Positions 19,386 to 27,196 of a stretch of 64,000 bases of DNA are shown one piece after another (positions within the stretch are counted from its first letter, which is position 1; every line of letters starts with the position of its first letter). A program made the position numbers and the translations under genes. This DNA comes from Lachnospiraceae bacterium M18-1. Its GTDB lineage: Bacteria > Bacillota > Clostridia > Lachnospirales > Lachnospiraceae. The stretch lies in the NCBI GenBank assembly GCA_000403295.2, contig KE159612.1, forward strand, positions 186,001-250,000, in the 5' to 3' direction. Under the pieces are notes generated by a model. The model searched no databases, was not told where the DNA came from, and saw only the letters and a list, made by a program, of their open reading frames with translations.

Positions 19386-20303
19386 ATGGCTTTTTTCTAT
19401 GAATGTTCTGCCGTCACGCATATAGGCACCCGCCGGAAGAACCATGAGGATAACTTTTATATTGGGGAGATGCTGACGTCTCTGGAACAGGCTTCATTGT
19501 CACAGACGGGTCCCAGAAGCGTCAGAAAAAGTATCGCCGCCGATAATGGCAGAAACCGGATCTTTGCGGTCAGTGACGGAATGGGCGGCCATAAAAACGG
19601 GGAAGCTGCAAGCTGCATGGCAGTAGAAGCATTACGGCATTTTTCCGATGCAGATACGGCAAAAGCGCTCCGCAGGCGGCAGGATAAATATGCGTACATA
19701 CAAAGCTTCCAGGATATGATCCGGCAGACAAACCGGAGAATGCTGGAATATTCCGAGGGGGAAAAGGAGACGGATTGCATGGGGGCGACCCTTAGTGGGA
19801 TGATTCTTTTTTCCGATGAAATAGTTACCTTTAATATAGGGGACAGTTCGGTATTTCTTTTTGAAAATGAAATGCTGCGTAAACTTACGGTGGATGATAA
19901 CGAGGCCGTATGGTCAGGCGTGAGGAGGGAAGGACTGACGGAATCGAAAGGAAGACGGCTGACAAAGTATTTTGGACTGCCGGAAGTAAATGGTGTGCTT
20001 ACTGCCGCAATCCCGGATCCGATCCCGCTTCGGGACGGGCAGGTATTTCTGATCTCATCCGACGGGCTGACGGATTCCCTGTCTGTCGGGGATATATGCA
20101 GAATTCTGGAAGGCTGCCAGGAAGATGTGGGCAAAGCCGCCGACTTGTTAGTTGAAAATGCCCTTTGGGCTGAAAACGGAGGTCGTGACAACATAACGGC
20201 GGTGGTATTAAAAATACGGAAAATGTCCTCCGAAAGGCAAACCGGGATATGTGCATCTATCGGACGGATATTTACGAAAAGCAAAGGAGATTATTATGAC
20301 TGA
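19386..20303 (+). CDS. PP2C-family Ser/Thr phosphatase
   Basis: This 305-residue phosphatase carries the PP2C metal motifs in order: NHEDNFY (near 22), AVSDGMGGHKNGE (near 60), FNIGDSSVFLF (near 152), SSDGLTDSL (near 222) and GGRDNITAVV (near 268). All aspartates for the two-metal site are present and there is no membrane segment. It should remove phosphate from Ser/Thr residues put on by the kinase encoded next, with which it overlaps by 8 bases. ATG 19386 lies downstream of a GGTGGAGGG. Candidate targets are the kinase, partners of the EssC FHA domain and EssC itself. Confidence 0.94.
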   Translation: MAFFYECSAVTHIGTRRKNHEDNFYIGEMLTSLEQASLSQTGPRSVRKSIAADNGRNRIFAVSDGMGGHKNGEAASCMAVEALRHFSDADTAKALRRRQDKYAYIQSFQDMIRQTNRRMLEYSEGEKETDCMGATLSGMILFSDEIVTFNIGDSSVFLFENEMLRKLTVDDNEAVWSGVRREGLTESKGRRLTKYFGLPEVNGVLTAAIPDPIPLRDGQVFLISSDGLTDSLSVGDICRILEGCQEDVGKAADLLVENALWAENGGRDNITAVVLKIRKMSSERQTGICASIGRIFTKSKGDYYD

Positions 20304-22779
20304 CAACAATCTGACTGGGCAGCAGGTTCAGGGCTATACTATCACAAAAAAACTTGGCAGCGGCGGCTACGGCACGGTTTACCTTGGAGTTAAGGAAGAC
20401 CTTGGGAAACAGTACCGAACCGCGATCAAGCATATTTCCATACCTGATGCTGAAGGGTATGATTCGGTGCTGCAGGACTATGGATACGACAAGGCGGCGG
20501 CACAGGCACATTTTGAAAAAATGGTAGAAGGGATTACTTCCGAGATCAATACATTGCTTGAACTAAGCAAAAAAGACAACCGTTATATCGTGGCATATTA
20601 TGACCATGATATCCAGAAGACTTTAGACCCCTTTCATTTTGATATTTTTATGCGCATGGAATACCTGACCCCGTTGAACCGCTATATACGGCAGAATGGG
20701 TTTACTGTCGGCGACATCATAAAACTCGGGCTGAATATGTGCGATGCGTTAACCTTGTGCCATAACAGCGGGATCATCCATCGCGATATCAAAGAAGCCA
20801 ATATTTTTGTAAATGAGGACGGGCAGTATAAACTAGGAGATTTTGGGGTGGCTAAAGCGGAGATCGAGATGACCCAGTCAGGATCCATCAAAGGGACGGC
20901 ATCCTATATGGCTCCTGAAATCTATCTGCGTGAGCCGTATGACAGCAGCGTGGATATCTATTCCCTTGGAATCGTCCTGTATAAGCTTCTGAACTGCCAA
21001 CGGCTCCCCTTCATGCCGGACGCCCCGGCGCTATTTACGGCAGACGATAAGAATGCCGCTGAGTCAAGGCGTTTGAAAGGAGATACGCCTCCGCTGCCGG
21101 TAAATGCGAAGGACAGGCTGGGAGAGATCGTGGTAAAAGCATGCTCTGTGAAAAGCGAGCGATATACAAATGCGGAAGATTTCAAAAAAGATCTTCAGGA
21201 ATTTCTAAGCATAATGTCAGAAACAGAGTATGACCGGACCATCATCACACAGGCAGCCGTTATAGATGAAACGTTGGATTCAGGTTCTGAAAAGACGGAG
21301 GATTCCTATACACAGACCCAGGGTGCGACAATGACGATGGGGGCGCAGAGCCATTCTCAGTCCGCTTCAGTTCCGTCAAGCCAGAATCCTTATGCGGAAA
21401 AATCTAAAAAGCCGAAAAAACGTCTGGTGATTGCAACCGTAGTCGGTGTAGCTGTGATTGCGGCAGGCGTAGCCGGTTATCTGGCTGTTTCCAGGATAAC
21501 GGATCCAGTGAGGCTGTTTCAGGAAGCCATCCAGGAAAATGACTTTGAAAAGGCTTCGCAGCTCTATGAAAATAAGCTGAAATCAGGAAACAGCGGGAAG
21601 CTTGCCGAAGCGTCCGACTTCCTTTCGGATCATGCGGAGGATGTACTGGAAAAATATATCCAGGGAGAACTGGAGTATGAGGACGCGCTGAGCCAGCTTC
21701 AGGAGATGGAGAAGATTGGGATTGTCAGTGAAGGCGAGATGGAGCCTTTGATTGAGGAACTAAACGAGATACGGACTTCCCGTGCGGCATATGAAAATGG
21801 TCAGGACGAAATGGAAGCTGGAGATTATGAGGCCGCGATCGGCGACTTCCGCAAAGTCATCCAGGATGACCCCAATTATTCCAACGCGCAGAAAAAGCTG
21901 GCCGACGCGGTCAGAAGCTATAAGGATGAACTGATTGTTTCTCTGTCACAGTTTGAAACTGATAAACGGTACAGGGACGCAATCTCAGCTCTTAGCAAGG
22001 GCCTGATTGTGGTTCCGGAGGATGCGGATTTTCAGGAAAAGATCAGAGATTATGAGAAGAAGATTGAGGATGATATCACCCTGACGGTAGACGGGATTAT
22101 CCGTGACGCGAAAGGCATCGTCTCTGAGTCTGAGGATTACACGGCGGCTCTTACAGATCTGCGCGCTGCACAAAAGCAGTATCCGAACCGGGAAGAATTA
22201 AAGACGGCGATCGGAGAGATGGAAGAGGCATATGTTTCGAAACAGCTTACAGAGGCGGAAAAGCTGGCTGGCGAAAGCAGGTATGAGGAAGCTGTGGATC
22301 TTCTTGGCGAAGCACAGGAACTGGTGCCGGACAACGATTCGATGGAAAAAGCAATAAAAGAATATAAGGCGAAGTTTCCAACCCTCTTGCAGCAGATGGT
22401 CTATTTTACAGGAGAATACCTGGAGAACGGCGGGCAGGAGCTGGATAACCTGCAGGGAACACAGAAGAATATAGTGACTAATGAGAATGGTTACGCTTTT
22501 GATTTTGATAATATCTATAAGCTAAATGGAACGTATAAAAAAATGACGGGCAACTGGTATCAGCCATTTAGTGAGAGAAGCAGTACAAATGGAAAAGACC
22601 TTAAGATTTACGGCGATGGGCGGCTGCTTTTCTCAGCAACCATGAGATCGGGGATTGAACCGATAGGCTTTGAAATTGATTTGGCAGGTGTCGAGGAACT
22701 TGAAATTATATTATCAAAAACGAGAGGAAGCAATTATAGTGGGTATGCCAAGCTTGCAAATGTCCAGTTTTACCAGTAG
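20296..22779 (+). CDS. membrane Ser/Thr kinase with extracellular TPR-like domain (EssB-like topology)
   Basis: This 827-residue protein has a complete kinase domain (about 13-300): GSGGYGTVYLG loop, TAIKHI lysine, HRDIKEANI catalytic loop, LGDFGVA metal loop and MAPEIY. After a Q/S linker comes one membrane helix (about 375-395). The outer part has TPR-like helices (YENGQDEMEAGDYEAAIGDF and similar) and a C-terminal beta domain. EssB/YukC, the partner of EssC, also has a kinase-fold cytoplasmic domain, one helix and an outer helical domain, but its kinase is dead. No esaA, essA or essB is visible here, so this active kinase may fill that structural place as well as signal. Confidence 0.93.
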   Translation: MTDNNLTGQQVQGYTITKKLGSGGYGTVYLGVKEDLGKQYRTAIKHISIPDAEGYDSVLQDYGYDKAAAQAHFEKMVEGITSEINTLLELSKKDNRYIVAYYDHDIQKTLDPFHFDIFMRMEYLTPLNRYIRQNGFTVGDIIKLGLNMCDALTLCHNSGIIHRDIKEANIFVNEDGQYKLGDFGVAKAEIEMTQSGSIKGTASYMAPEIYLREPYDSSVDIYSLGIVLYKLLNCQRLPFMPDAPALFTADDKNAAESRRLKGDTPPLPVNAKDRLGEIVVKACSVKSERYTNAEDFKKDLQEFLSIMSETEYDRTIITQAAVIDETLDSGSEKTEDSYTQTQGATMTMGAQSHSQSASVPSSQNPYAEKSKKPKKRLVIATVVGVAVIAAGVAGYLAVSRITDPVRLFQEAIQENDFEKASQLYENKLKSGNSGKLAEASDFLSDHAEDVLEKYIQGELEYEDALSQLQEMEKIGIVSEGEMEPLIEELNEIRTSRAAYENGQDEMEAGDYEAAIGDFRKVIQDDPNYSNAQKKLADAVRSYKDELIVSLSQFETDKRYRDAISALSKGLIVVPEDADFQEKIRDYEKKIEDDITLTVDGIIRDAKGIVSESEDYTAALTDLRAAQKQYPNREELKTAIGEMEEAYVSKQLTEAEKLAGESRYEEAVDLLGEAQELVPDNDSMEKAIKEYKAKFPTLLQQMVYFTGEYLENGGQELDNLQGTQKNIVTNENGYAFDFDNIYKLNGTYKKMTGNWYQPFSERSSTNGKDLKIYGDGRLLFSATMRSGIEPIGFEIDLAGVEELEIILSKTRGSNYSGYAKLANVQFYQ

Positions 22780-22865
22780 AAGATATCAAGAAATTAAAAG
22801 ATGATAGTATCAAATGCGGAGAAAAGGAGCAATAAATTAATTAAACAAGTAGGAGGATATGAAAG

Positions 22866-23339
22866 ATGCCAGAATTAAGACAAACAGGATTTAATGAGAT
22901 GCCCGGTAGTGCCGGAATAGTGGTTCCCAATGAGCCGCATATGGCATGTGTGCTGCTTTTGGACACGTCATCTTCGATGTGGGGAGATCCAATTAATAGT
23001 TTGAATAAAGCTATTAATGATTTTAAGGAGCAGACAGCTTTGGATGAACTGGCACAGAAGAGGGTTGATATCGCAATCATTGAGTTCAATGACACTGCAT
23101 GCGTGGTTCAGGATTTTACGCCTCTTCCTCAGTTGCAGCCGGTTTCTTTGTCTGCTGCTGGTTGTACTGCTATGGGAGAGGGGATTAACCTTGCGATTGA
23201 CAAAGTAAAAGAAAGGAATAGGTTTTATGCCAGCATGGGAACTCCGTGTTTTAAACCATGGATTTTCATGATTACTGATGGAGTACCTACGGATGATATA
23301 TCTGCGGCAAGACAGAGGATTAAGTATGAATGCTTCTAG
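22866..23339 (+). pseudogene. von Willebrand factor A domain protein, C-terminally truncated
   Basis: This 157-residue frame starts like the short VWA proteins found with kinases and T7SS/TerY-type genes (MPELRQTGFNEMPGSAG). It has the MIDAS motif DTSSSMWG near residue 38, the TAMGEGI threonine near 102 and FMITDGVPTDD near 135. Family members usually run to about 210-230 residues. Here homology stops at RQRIKYECF, just before IS110-like debris. AGGAGGATATGAAAG gives a strong start. The metal-binding residues remain, but the final strand and helices are missing, so folding is doubtful. Confidence 0.75.
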
Positions 23340-23453
23340 CGGTTTGTGACGTAGAAAAGGGTATAAGAAGCAAACCTTCCGAAATTCTGTTTTTGTAGAC
23401 AGACTTGGAAGATTACAGAAAATATAGTATAATCTAGTTACAGCAATCTATTT

Positions 23454-23994
23454 TCAAGCTGTAACTGCCGCAGGCTGAGTGGAAGACTGACTTTTCGTCT
23501 GTGGGGACTTGGGAGGTCTCCCTCGCCTTTTTGCAGGTTTCTGTTCTGTGGGCGTTGCCGCGGTCTTGGATTTAGGTTGCTTTTTCTGTGGGCTTTTTTT
23601 CGGTTTGCTGGTTTTAGTTCCCTCCCCAGCCTGGCCCGCCTGTGAACACTGCGTCTCAACCGTGCGGATTGTTTCCGGATCGACTCCATGCTCCCCAAGG
23701 AATTCGATGATGTTTGTAAGATTCAGCTCTTTTTGAGATTGTTTGCGTGTTACAACTTGTTCATAGTCAATAGGTGCAAAGTCTTTGTCATCCCTTATCA
23801 TGTGGTAGATTGCCACAAGCATTTTCCTTGCGATGGCAATGATGGCCTTTTTATGGCCCCGGCGTTTTTTGAGCGTCAAATATTTATAATAGAAATAGGG
23901 ATGCTTTTTAGTGCTTTTGATGGCGGCGAGGGCACATTGCACCATGAGTGGCTTTAGATAATGGCCGCCCTTTCCAATTTTGGTGGTTTTAGAC
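23454..23994 (-). pseudogene. IS110-family transposase, C-terminal fragment
   Basis: The minus-strand product begins within an IS110/IS116/IS902 C-terminal domain (SKTTKIGKGGHYLKPLMVQC, then KKAIIAIARKMLVAIYHMI). It continues into a long K/P/T/Q-rich tail rich in AKRRGRPPKSP, which is seen in some Clostridia members. The whole N-terminal DEDD nuclease domain is missing; homology ends abruptly at about 23994, where a different gene remnant begins. It cannot be an active transposase. The bases from 23340 to 23453 probably include the outer end of the element. Confidence 0.8.
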
Positions 23995-24318
23995 AAGGCG
24001 GTAAAGGCAATCCATAAAATGCTGGAAGATGGAGAAAAAGTGACAATCCCTAAATTGATGAGTAGGACGGGATTATCAAGAGGTTTCTTTTATAAGAACC
24101 AGATAGTCCGCAGGGAGTTTGAACGGGCATTGGAACAGCAGGCCGGGATGGTGGATCCGAAACGGTATATTGGAGATCTAGTACTGAAGAGCAGGATTGA
24201 ATTATTAGAGCAACAGGTTCGAGACTTGAAAAGAGAAAATGAAGGATTGATAAAAAAGAATAAGAGTTTGGAAAAAGCGCTGAACAAAAAAGAATTGAGT
24301 ATGATAAAGAATCTGTAG
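23993..24318 (+). pseudogene. DUF6262/TnpC-like transposition protein, N-terminally truncated
   Basis: From about 23993 the frame reads KAVKAIHKMLEDGEKVTIPK, then LMSRTGLSRGFFYKNQIVRR and a coiled-coil end (LEQQVRDLKRENEGLIKKNK). This is the DUF6262 pattern, the third protein (TnpC) of Tn554-like recombinase triads. The first 15-25 residues of the family are replaced by four codons read from the IS110 side, so the ATG at 23980 is accidental. The partner tyrosine recombinases are absent, so it is an orphan remnant. Confidence 0.72.
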
Positions 24319-24343
24319 TGGAAGAGAAAATAATCTGCAAATA

Positions 24344-24370
24344 ACCAGACCACGGAAAAGTTGGTCTGGT
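24344..24370 (+). terminator. hairpin after the TnpC-like remnant
   Basis: ACCAGACCA (24344-24352) pairs with TGGTCTGGT (24362-24370) across a 9-base loop, followed by GTTTGTGGTTG rather than a clean T run. A weak terminator or element end. Confidence 0.4.
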
Positions 24371-24477
24371 GTTTGTGGTTGAGGATATAAAGAACAGGTA
24401 GGAAAAGGGGAACACAGGACACTCGTTTGTATGCCGTTGAAGCCAGTGTTTACAAGGCATACCGGAGGGGTGCCCCA

Positions 24478-24859
24478 TTTTATGGACGAGCCAACCAGCG
24501 GCCTGGATCCGCTGATGCAGAACAGGTTCATTGATCTGGCAGCGGAAGAAAAAAAGCAGGGCAAGACGATCCTGATGTCAAGCCATATGTTTGAGGAAGT
24601 GGAACGAACCTGCGACCGCATCGGAATCATACGGAAAGGCAGGATGGTGGCTGTGGACGCTGCCGCGGCGCTGCGTGAACGCCATACCCGCAGTTACACC
24701 GTAACCCTGGAAAATGAATCTGCCGCCGAAGCATTTGCCGCAGATTTCAACGGGGTGCGCGATGGATTGAAAGTGACTGTGACGACGAAGCAAAGCCTGG
24801 AAGAAATCTTTATGAACTATTACGGAGGTGAGAAGCATGATGAACATGGCGCTGTATAA
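24478..24859 (+). pseudogene. ABC transporter ATPase, C-terminal fragment
   Basis: Homology starts at FMDEPTSGLDPLMQ (Walker B and D-loop) and continues through the H-loop (ILMSSHMFEEVERTCDRIGI) and the C-terminal part usual for ABC-2 type drug or antibiotic exporters. The Walker A, Q-loop and signature motif are absent; upstream sequence is unrelated. It cannot bind ATP properly. It overlaps the permease start by translational coupling, so this was once a two-gene exporter. Confidence 0.82.
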
Positions 24860-25637
24860 ACGTGAAATGAAAGGAAGCATAAAACTGCTGATCATTTTTG
24901 CCGCGGTCATTACCCTGTATGTTTCCGTGATTATCAGCATGTACGACCCGGAACTGATGAAAACGCTGGACAGCTTTACGGAAGCCATGCCGGAATTAAT
25001 GGCGGCGGTCGGTATGACGGCAAATGCCGCTTCGCTTCTGGGATTTATGGTTTCCTACCTCTATGGATTTATACTGCTGATTTTTCCCATGTTATTCTGC
25101 ATACTGCGGGGAAACGCCCTGATTGCAAAATATGTGGACAAGGGTTCCATGGCTCTGCTGGCTGCCGCGCCCGTAAAACGGCGGACCATTGCGTTTACCC
25201 AGATGAAGGTGCTTGTAAGCGGAATCTTGCTGCTGGTTTTCTACATCACGATTCTGGAAATAATCTGCGCAATGAGCGGTTTTCCGGGGGAACTGGATGT
25301 GACGGAGCTTCTCATACTGAACGGCGGGCTGCTGTGCCTCCACCTGTTGATTGGGAGCATATGCTTTCTCTCTTCCTGCATATTTTCAGATACAAAATAC
25401 AGCGTGGCGTTCGGGGCGGGGATTCCGATATTTATGTATGTGCTGCAGATGCTTGCCAATGTGGGCGGCGATGCAGAAAAAGCAAAATATTTTACATTCT
25501 TCACATTGTTCCATCCTGACGGCATCATTGCAAAGGAGAGCGGCGCTGCCGCCGGTATACTGATCCTTCTGGCAGGCGCAGTCGTATTTTATACATTGGG
25601 AATTATGATATTTGACAAAAAAGACCTGCACATATAG
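24837..25637 (+). CDS. ABC-2 type transporter permease
   Basis: This 266-residue protein has six hydrophobic segments typical of ABC-2 permeases (about 17-37, 64-90, 120-145, 155-178, 190-210, 235-255) and the short NALIAKYVDKGSMALLAAAPVKRR coupling region after helix 2. GGAGGTG lies 6-8 bases before ATG 24837. It appears full length, but the ATPase before it is truncated, so it probably has no working partner unless another ATPase substitutes. Substrate unknown. Confidence 0.85.
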   Translation: MMNMALYKREMKGSIKLLIIFAAVITLYVSVIISMYDPELMKTLDSFTEAMPELMAAVGMTANAASLLGFMVSYLYGFILLIFPMLFCILRGNALIAKYVDKGSMALLAAAPVKRRTIAFTQMKVLVSGILLLVFYITILEIICAMSGFPGELDVTELLILNGGLLCLHLLIGSICFLSSCIFSDTKYSVAFGAGIPIFMYVLQMLANVGGDAEKAKYFTFFTLFHPDGIIAKESGAAAGILILLAGAVVFYTLGIMIFDKKDLHI

Positions 25638-25651
25638 CAAACGGCGGCCAT

Positions 25652-25704
25652 GAGCGTTTCCGGCGAATCCGGCCCTGCATTCCCGGAACAGCCGGAAACC
25701 GCTC
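25652..25704. terminator. GC-rich hairpin between convergent genes
   Basis: GAGCGTTTCCGGC (25652-25664) pairs with GCCGGAAACCGCTC (25691-25704) with one bulge, in the gap between the permease and the minus-strand CMD gene. No T run follows on either side. It could still serve as a shared transcript end. Confidence 0.45.
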
Positions 25705-25768
25705 TTAAACCTGCCGCTGCAAAGCTGTCTTTTACACCCTCATACTGTGTAAAAATGCGGGACAGGAT

Positions 25769-26137
25769 TTAGAGCTTCAATACCTTCTTCGCAGAGTAAA
25801 CCGCGTTTAACACTTTCGGGAAACCGGTGTATGGAATGCACTGCAGGAAGGTTTCCAGGATTTTCTCAGGGCTGATTCCCACATGCAGCGCAGCCGCAAT
25901 ATGGACCTCCAACTGGGGGCAGCAGCTCCCTGCTGTGAGCAGGCTGGCAAGGGTGATCATTTCCCGCTCCTGCAGGGTCAATCCTTCCCTTGCATAAATA
26001 TCCCCAAAGGCAAATTCCACAATGTACCGCCCCAGATCCGGCGAGACCTGTTCCAGAGAACGAATCACCGCTTCTCCCCCCTGCCCGTCGATCTGTTTTA
26101 AAAGTTCCATGCCTGTTTCAAATCTTGTTTTTTCCAT
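25769..26137 (-). CDS. carboxymuconolactone-decarboxylase-family protein
   Basis: This 122-residue all-helical protein has the CMD/AhpD-like fold pattern: GMELLKQIDGQGGEAV, an EFAFGDIYAREGLTLQEREM segment, and ITLASLLTAGSCCPQLEVHI followed by LHVGISPEKILETFLQC. Single CMD proteins of this type usually form trimers or hexamers. Many lack the redox CxxC of AhpD, and here the cysteine pair is adjacent (SCCP), so peroxidase activity is uncertain. AGGAAAATTC lies upstream of the start. It is one of few intact-looking genes in the scar region. Confidence 0.88.
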   Translation of the reverse strand: MEKTRFETGMELLKQIDGQGGEAVIRSLEQVSPDLGRYIVEFAFGDIYAREGLTLQEREMITLASLLTAGSCCPQLEVHIAAALHVGISPEKILETFLQCIPYTGFPKVLNAVYSAKKVLKL

Positions 26138-26247
26138 TTGAATTTTCCTCCGTATCTGATAGAATAAAATGACAGCGAATTGAGAACAGCAGACGGGGCC
26201 GTGCCCTGCGGGCTGCGGTTCATACGCTTTCGAGGAAAGGATAAATC

Positions 26248-26920
26248 TTATGTATAAGAGCCGTCAGCAGCCCTTTTGATGCCGAGTGCAGAAAAATTTT
26301 TAATACTTTTGGTATGGATTCGTTCTTTAAATCTCATATCATAAAAGCGTTCATCATGGGCGCATTTGTTCCGGGCAAGTGCAAGCATATGCATGAATTT
26401 TGAAAGCTCGTCCGGCAGCAGTCCAAATTGTTTTGCTGCAGCGGTTCTGTCGGATGGCTTCATATTTCTGAAAAAATATTCGATTTTTCCGAAGGTCAGA
26501 ACGTTGACAAGAACCCACAGCGGAATATACCCATGCTCGGTCATATAGTGGGTTACGACTTGATGGTGTTTGGTCATCTGACGGGCGATTTCCTGCTGTA
26601 TGTCTCCGATTAATTTTATAGAAGAGGAGATGATTCTTTCAGTAGAATTGTTAAAATTCTCGATTTTCAAATAATTATCATAGCCATATAATGCTGAAAA
26701 TTCGTGGGCGATTACGGTTTTGAATGTGTTTTCGAGCTTTAGAAGATATTTTAGATATATATTCCGAATACCTTATAGCCATTGATTATACTGTAGTAAT
26801 TTTCACGTTCTAATATGCGCATTGCGCGGGAGCCCTGGGAACCCTTGCCGATTATCATGCCGCGGGAGCGGAGAATATTCAATTGCTGCCTATAGGACTT
26901 ATAATTTTTTTCAGCCATAG
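26248..26920 (-). pseudogene. Abi_2 (AbiD/AbiF-type) abortive-infection gene with internal deletion
   Basis: The gene starts at 26920 (ATG after GGAGG) with NYKSYRQQLNILRSRGMII and ERENYYSIINGYK, the N-terminus of Abi_2 proteins. It stops at 26751. In another frame the family resumes directly with RNIYLKYLLKLENTFKTVIA, continuing KIENFNN through MLALARNKCAHDERFYDM to 26248. About 50-60 middle residues are missing and the frame is shifted, so one internal deletion inactivated it. Intact members (about 300 residues, HEPN-like RNARxH motif, here ARNKCAHD) act as toxic anti-phage proteins. Confidence 0.85.
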
Positions 26921-26997
26921 TACCTCCAAATAAAAAGCCCCCGGGCCCGAAGGACACCGGAGGACAAACTGGCAATCTCTTATACAAGTAGTATAAC

Positions 26998-27061
26998 ATA
27001 TTGAGACTGAATATCAAGTATAAAAGTTCAATACATCATTTTTACTTATGATGATGCTGCC
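26998..27061 (+). repeat. left copy of the 62-64 bp direct repeat flanking the IS1634 element
   Basis: These 64 bases are identical to 31875-31938. The last two (CC) may belong to the element end, so the duplication is 62-64 bp. It ends exactly where the inverted repeat CCCGGGTCTTCGAC of the element begins, as expected of a target duplication. Confidence 0.85.
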
Positions 27062-27196
27062 CGGGTCTTCGACAGTTTCAAGTATAAAAAATCGATCTAA
27101 AGCCTTATTATAGGCTTATTTTTTTGTCAAATTTTTCCTATTTTTATGTTGTATGTGCTGTATGTTTGTGATATAATGTTTTTGAGGTGATGTTCT

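Noticed and set aside
23509..23957. Plus-strand frames across the IS110 fragment
   Set aside because: They are the reverse strand of the K/P-rich transposase tail.
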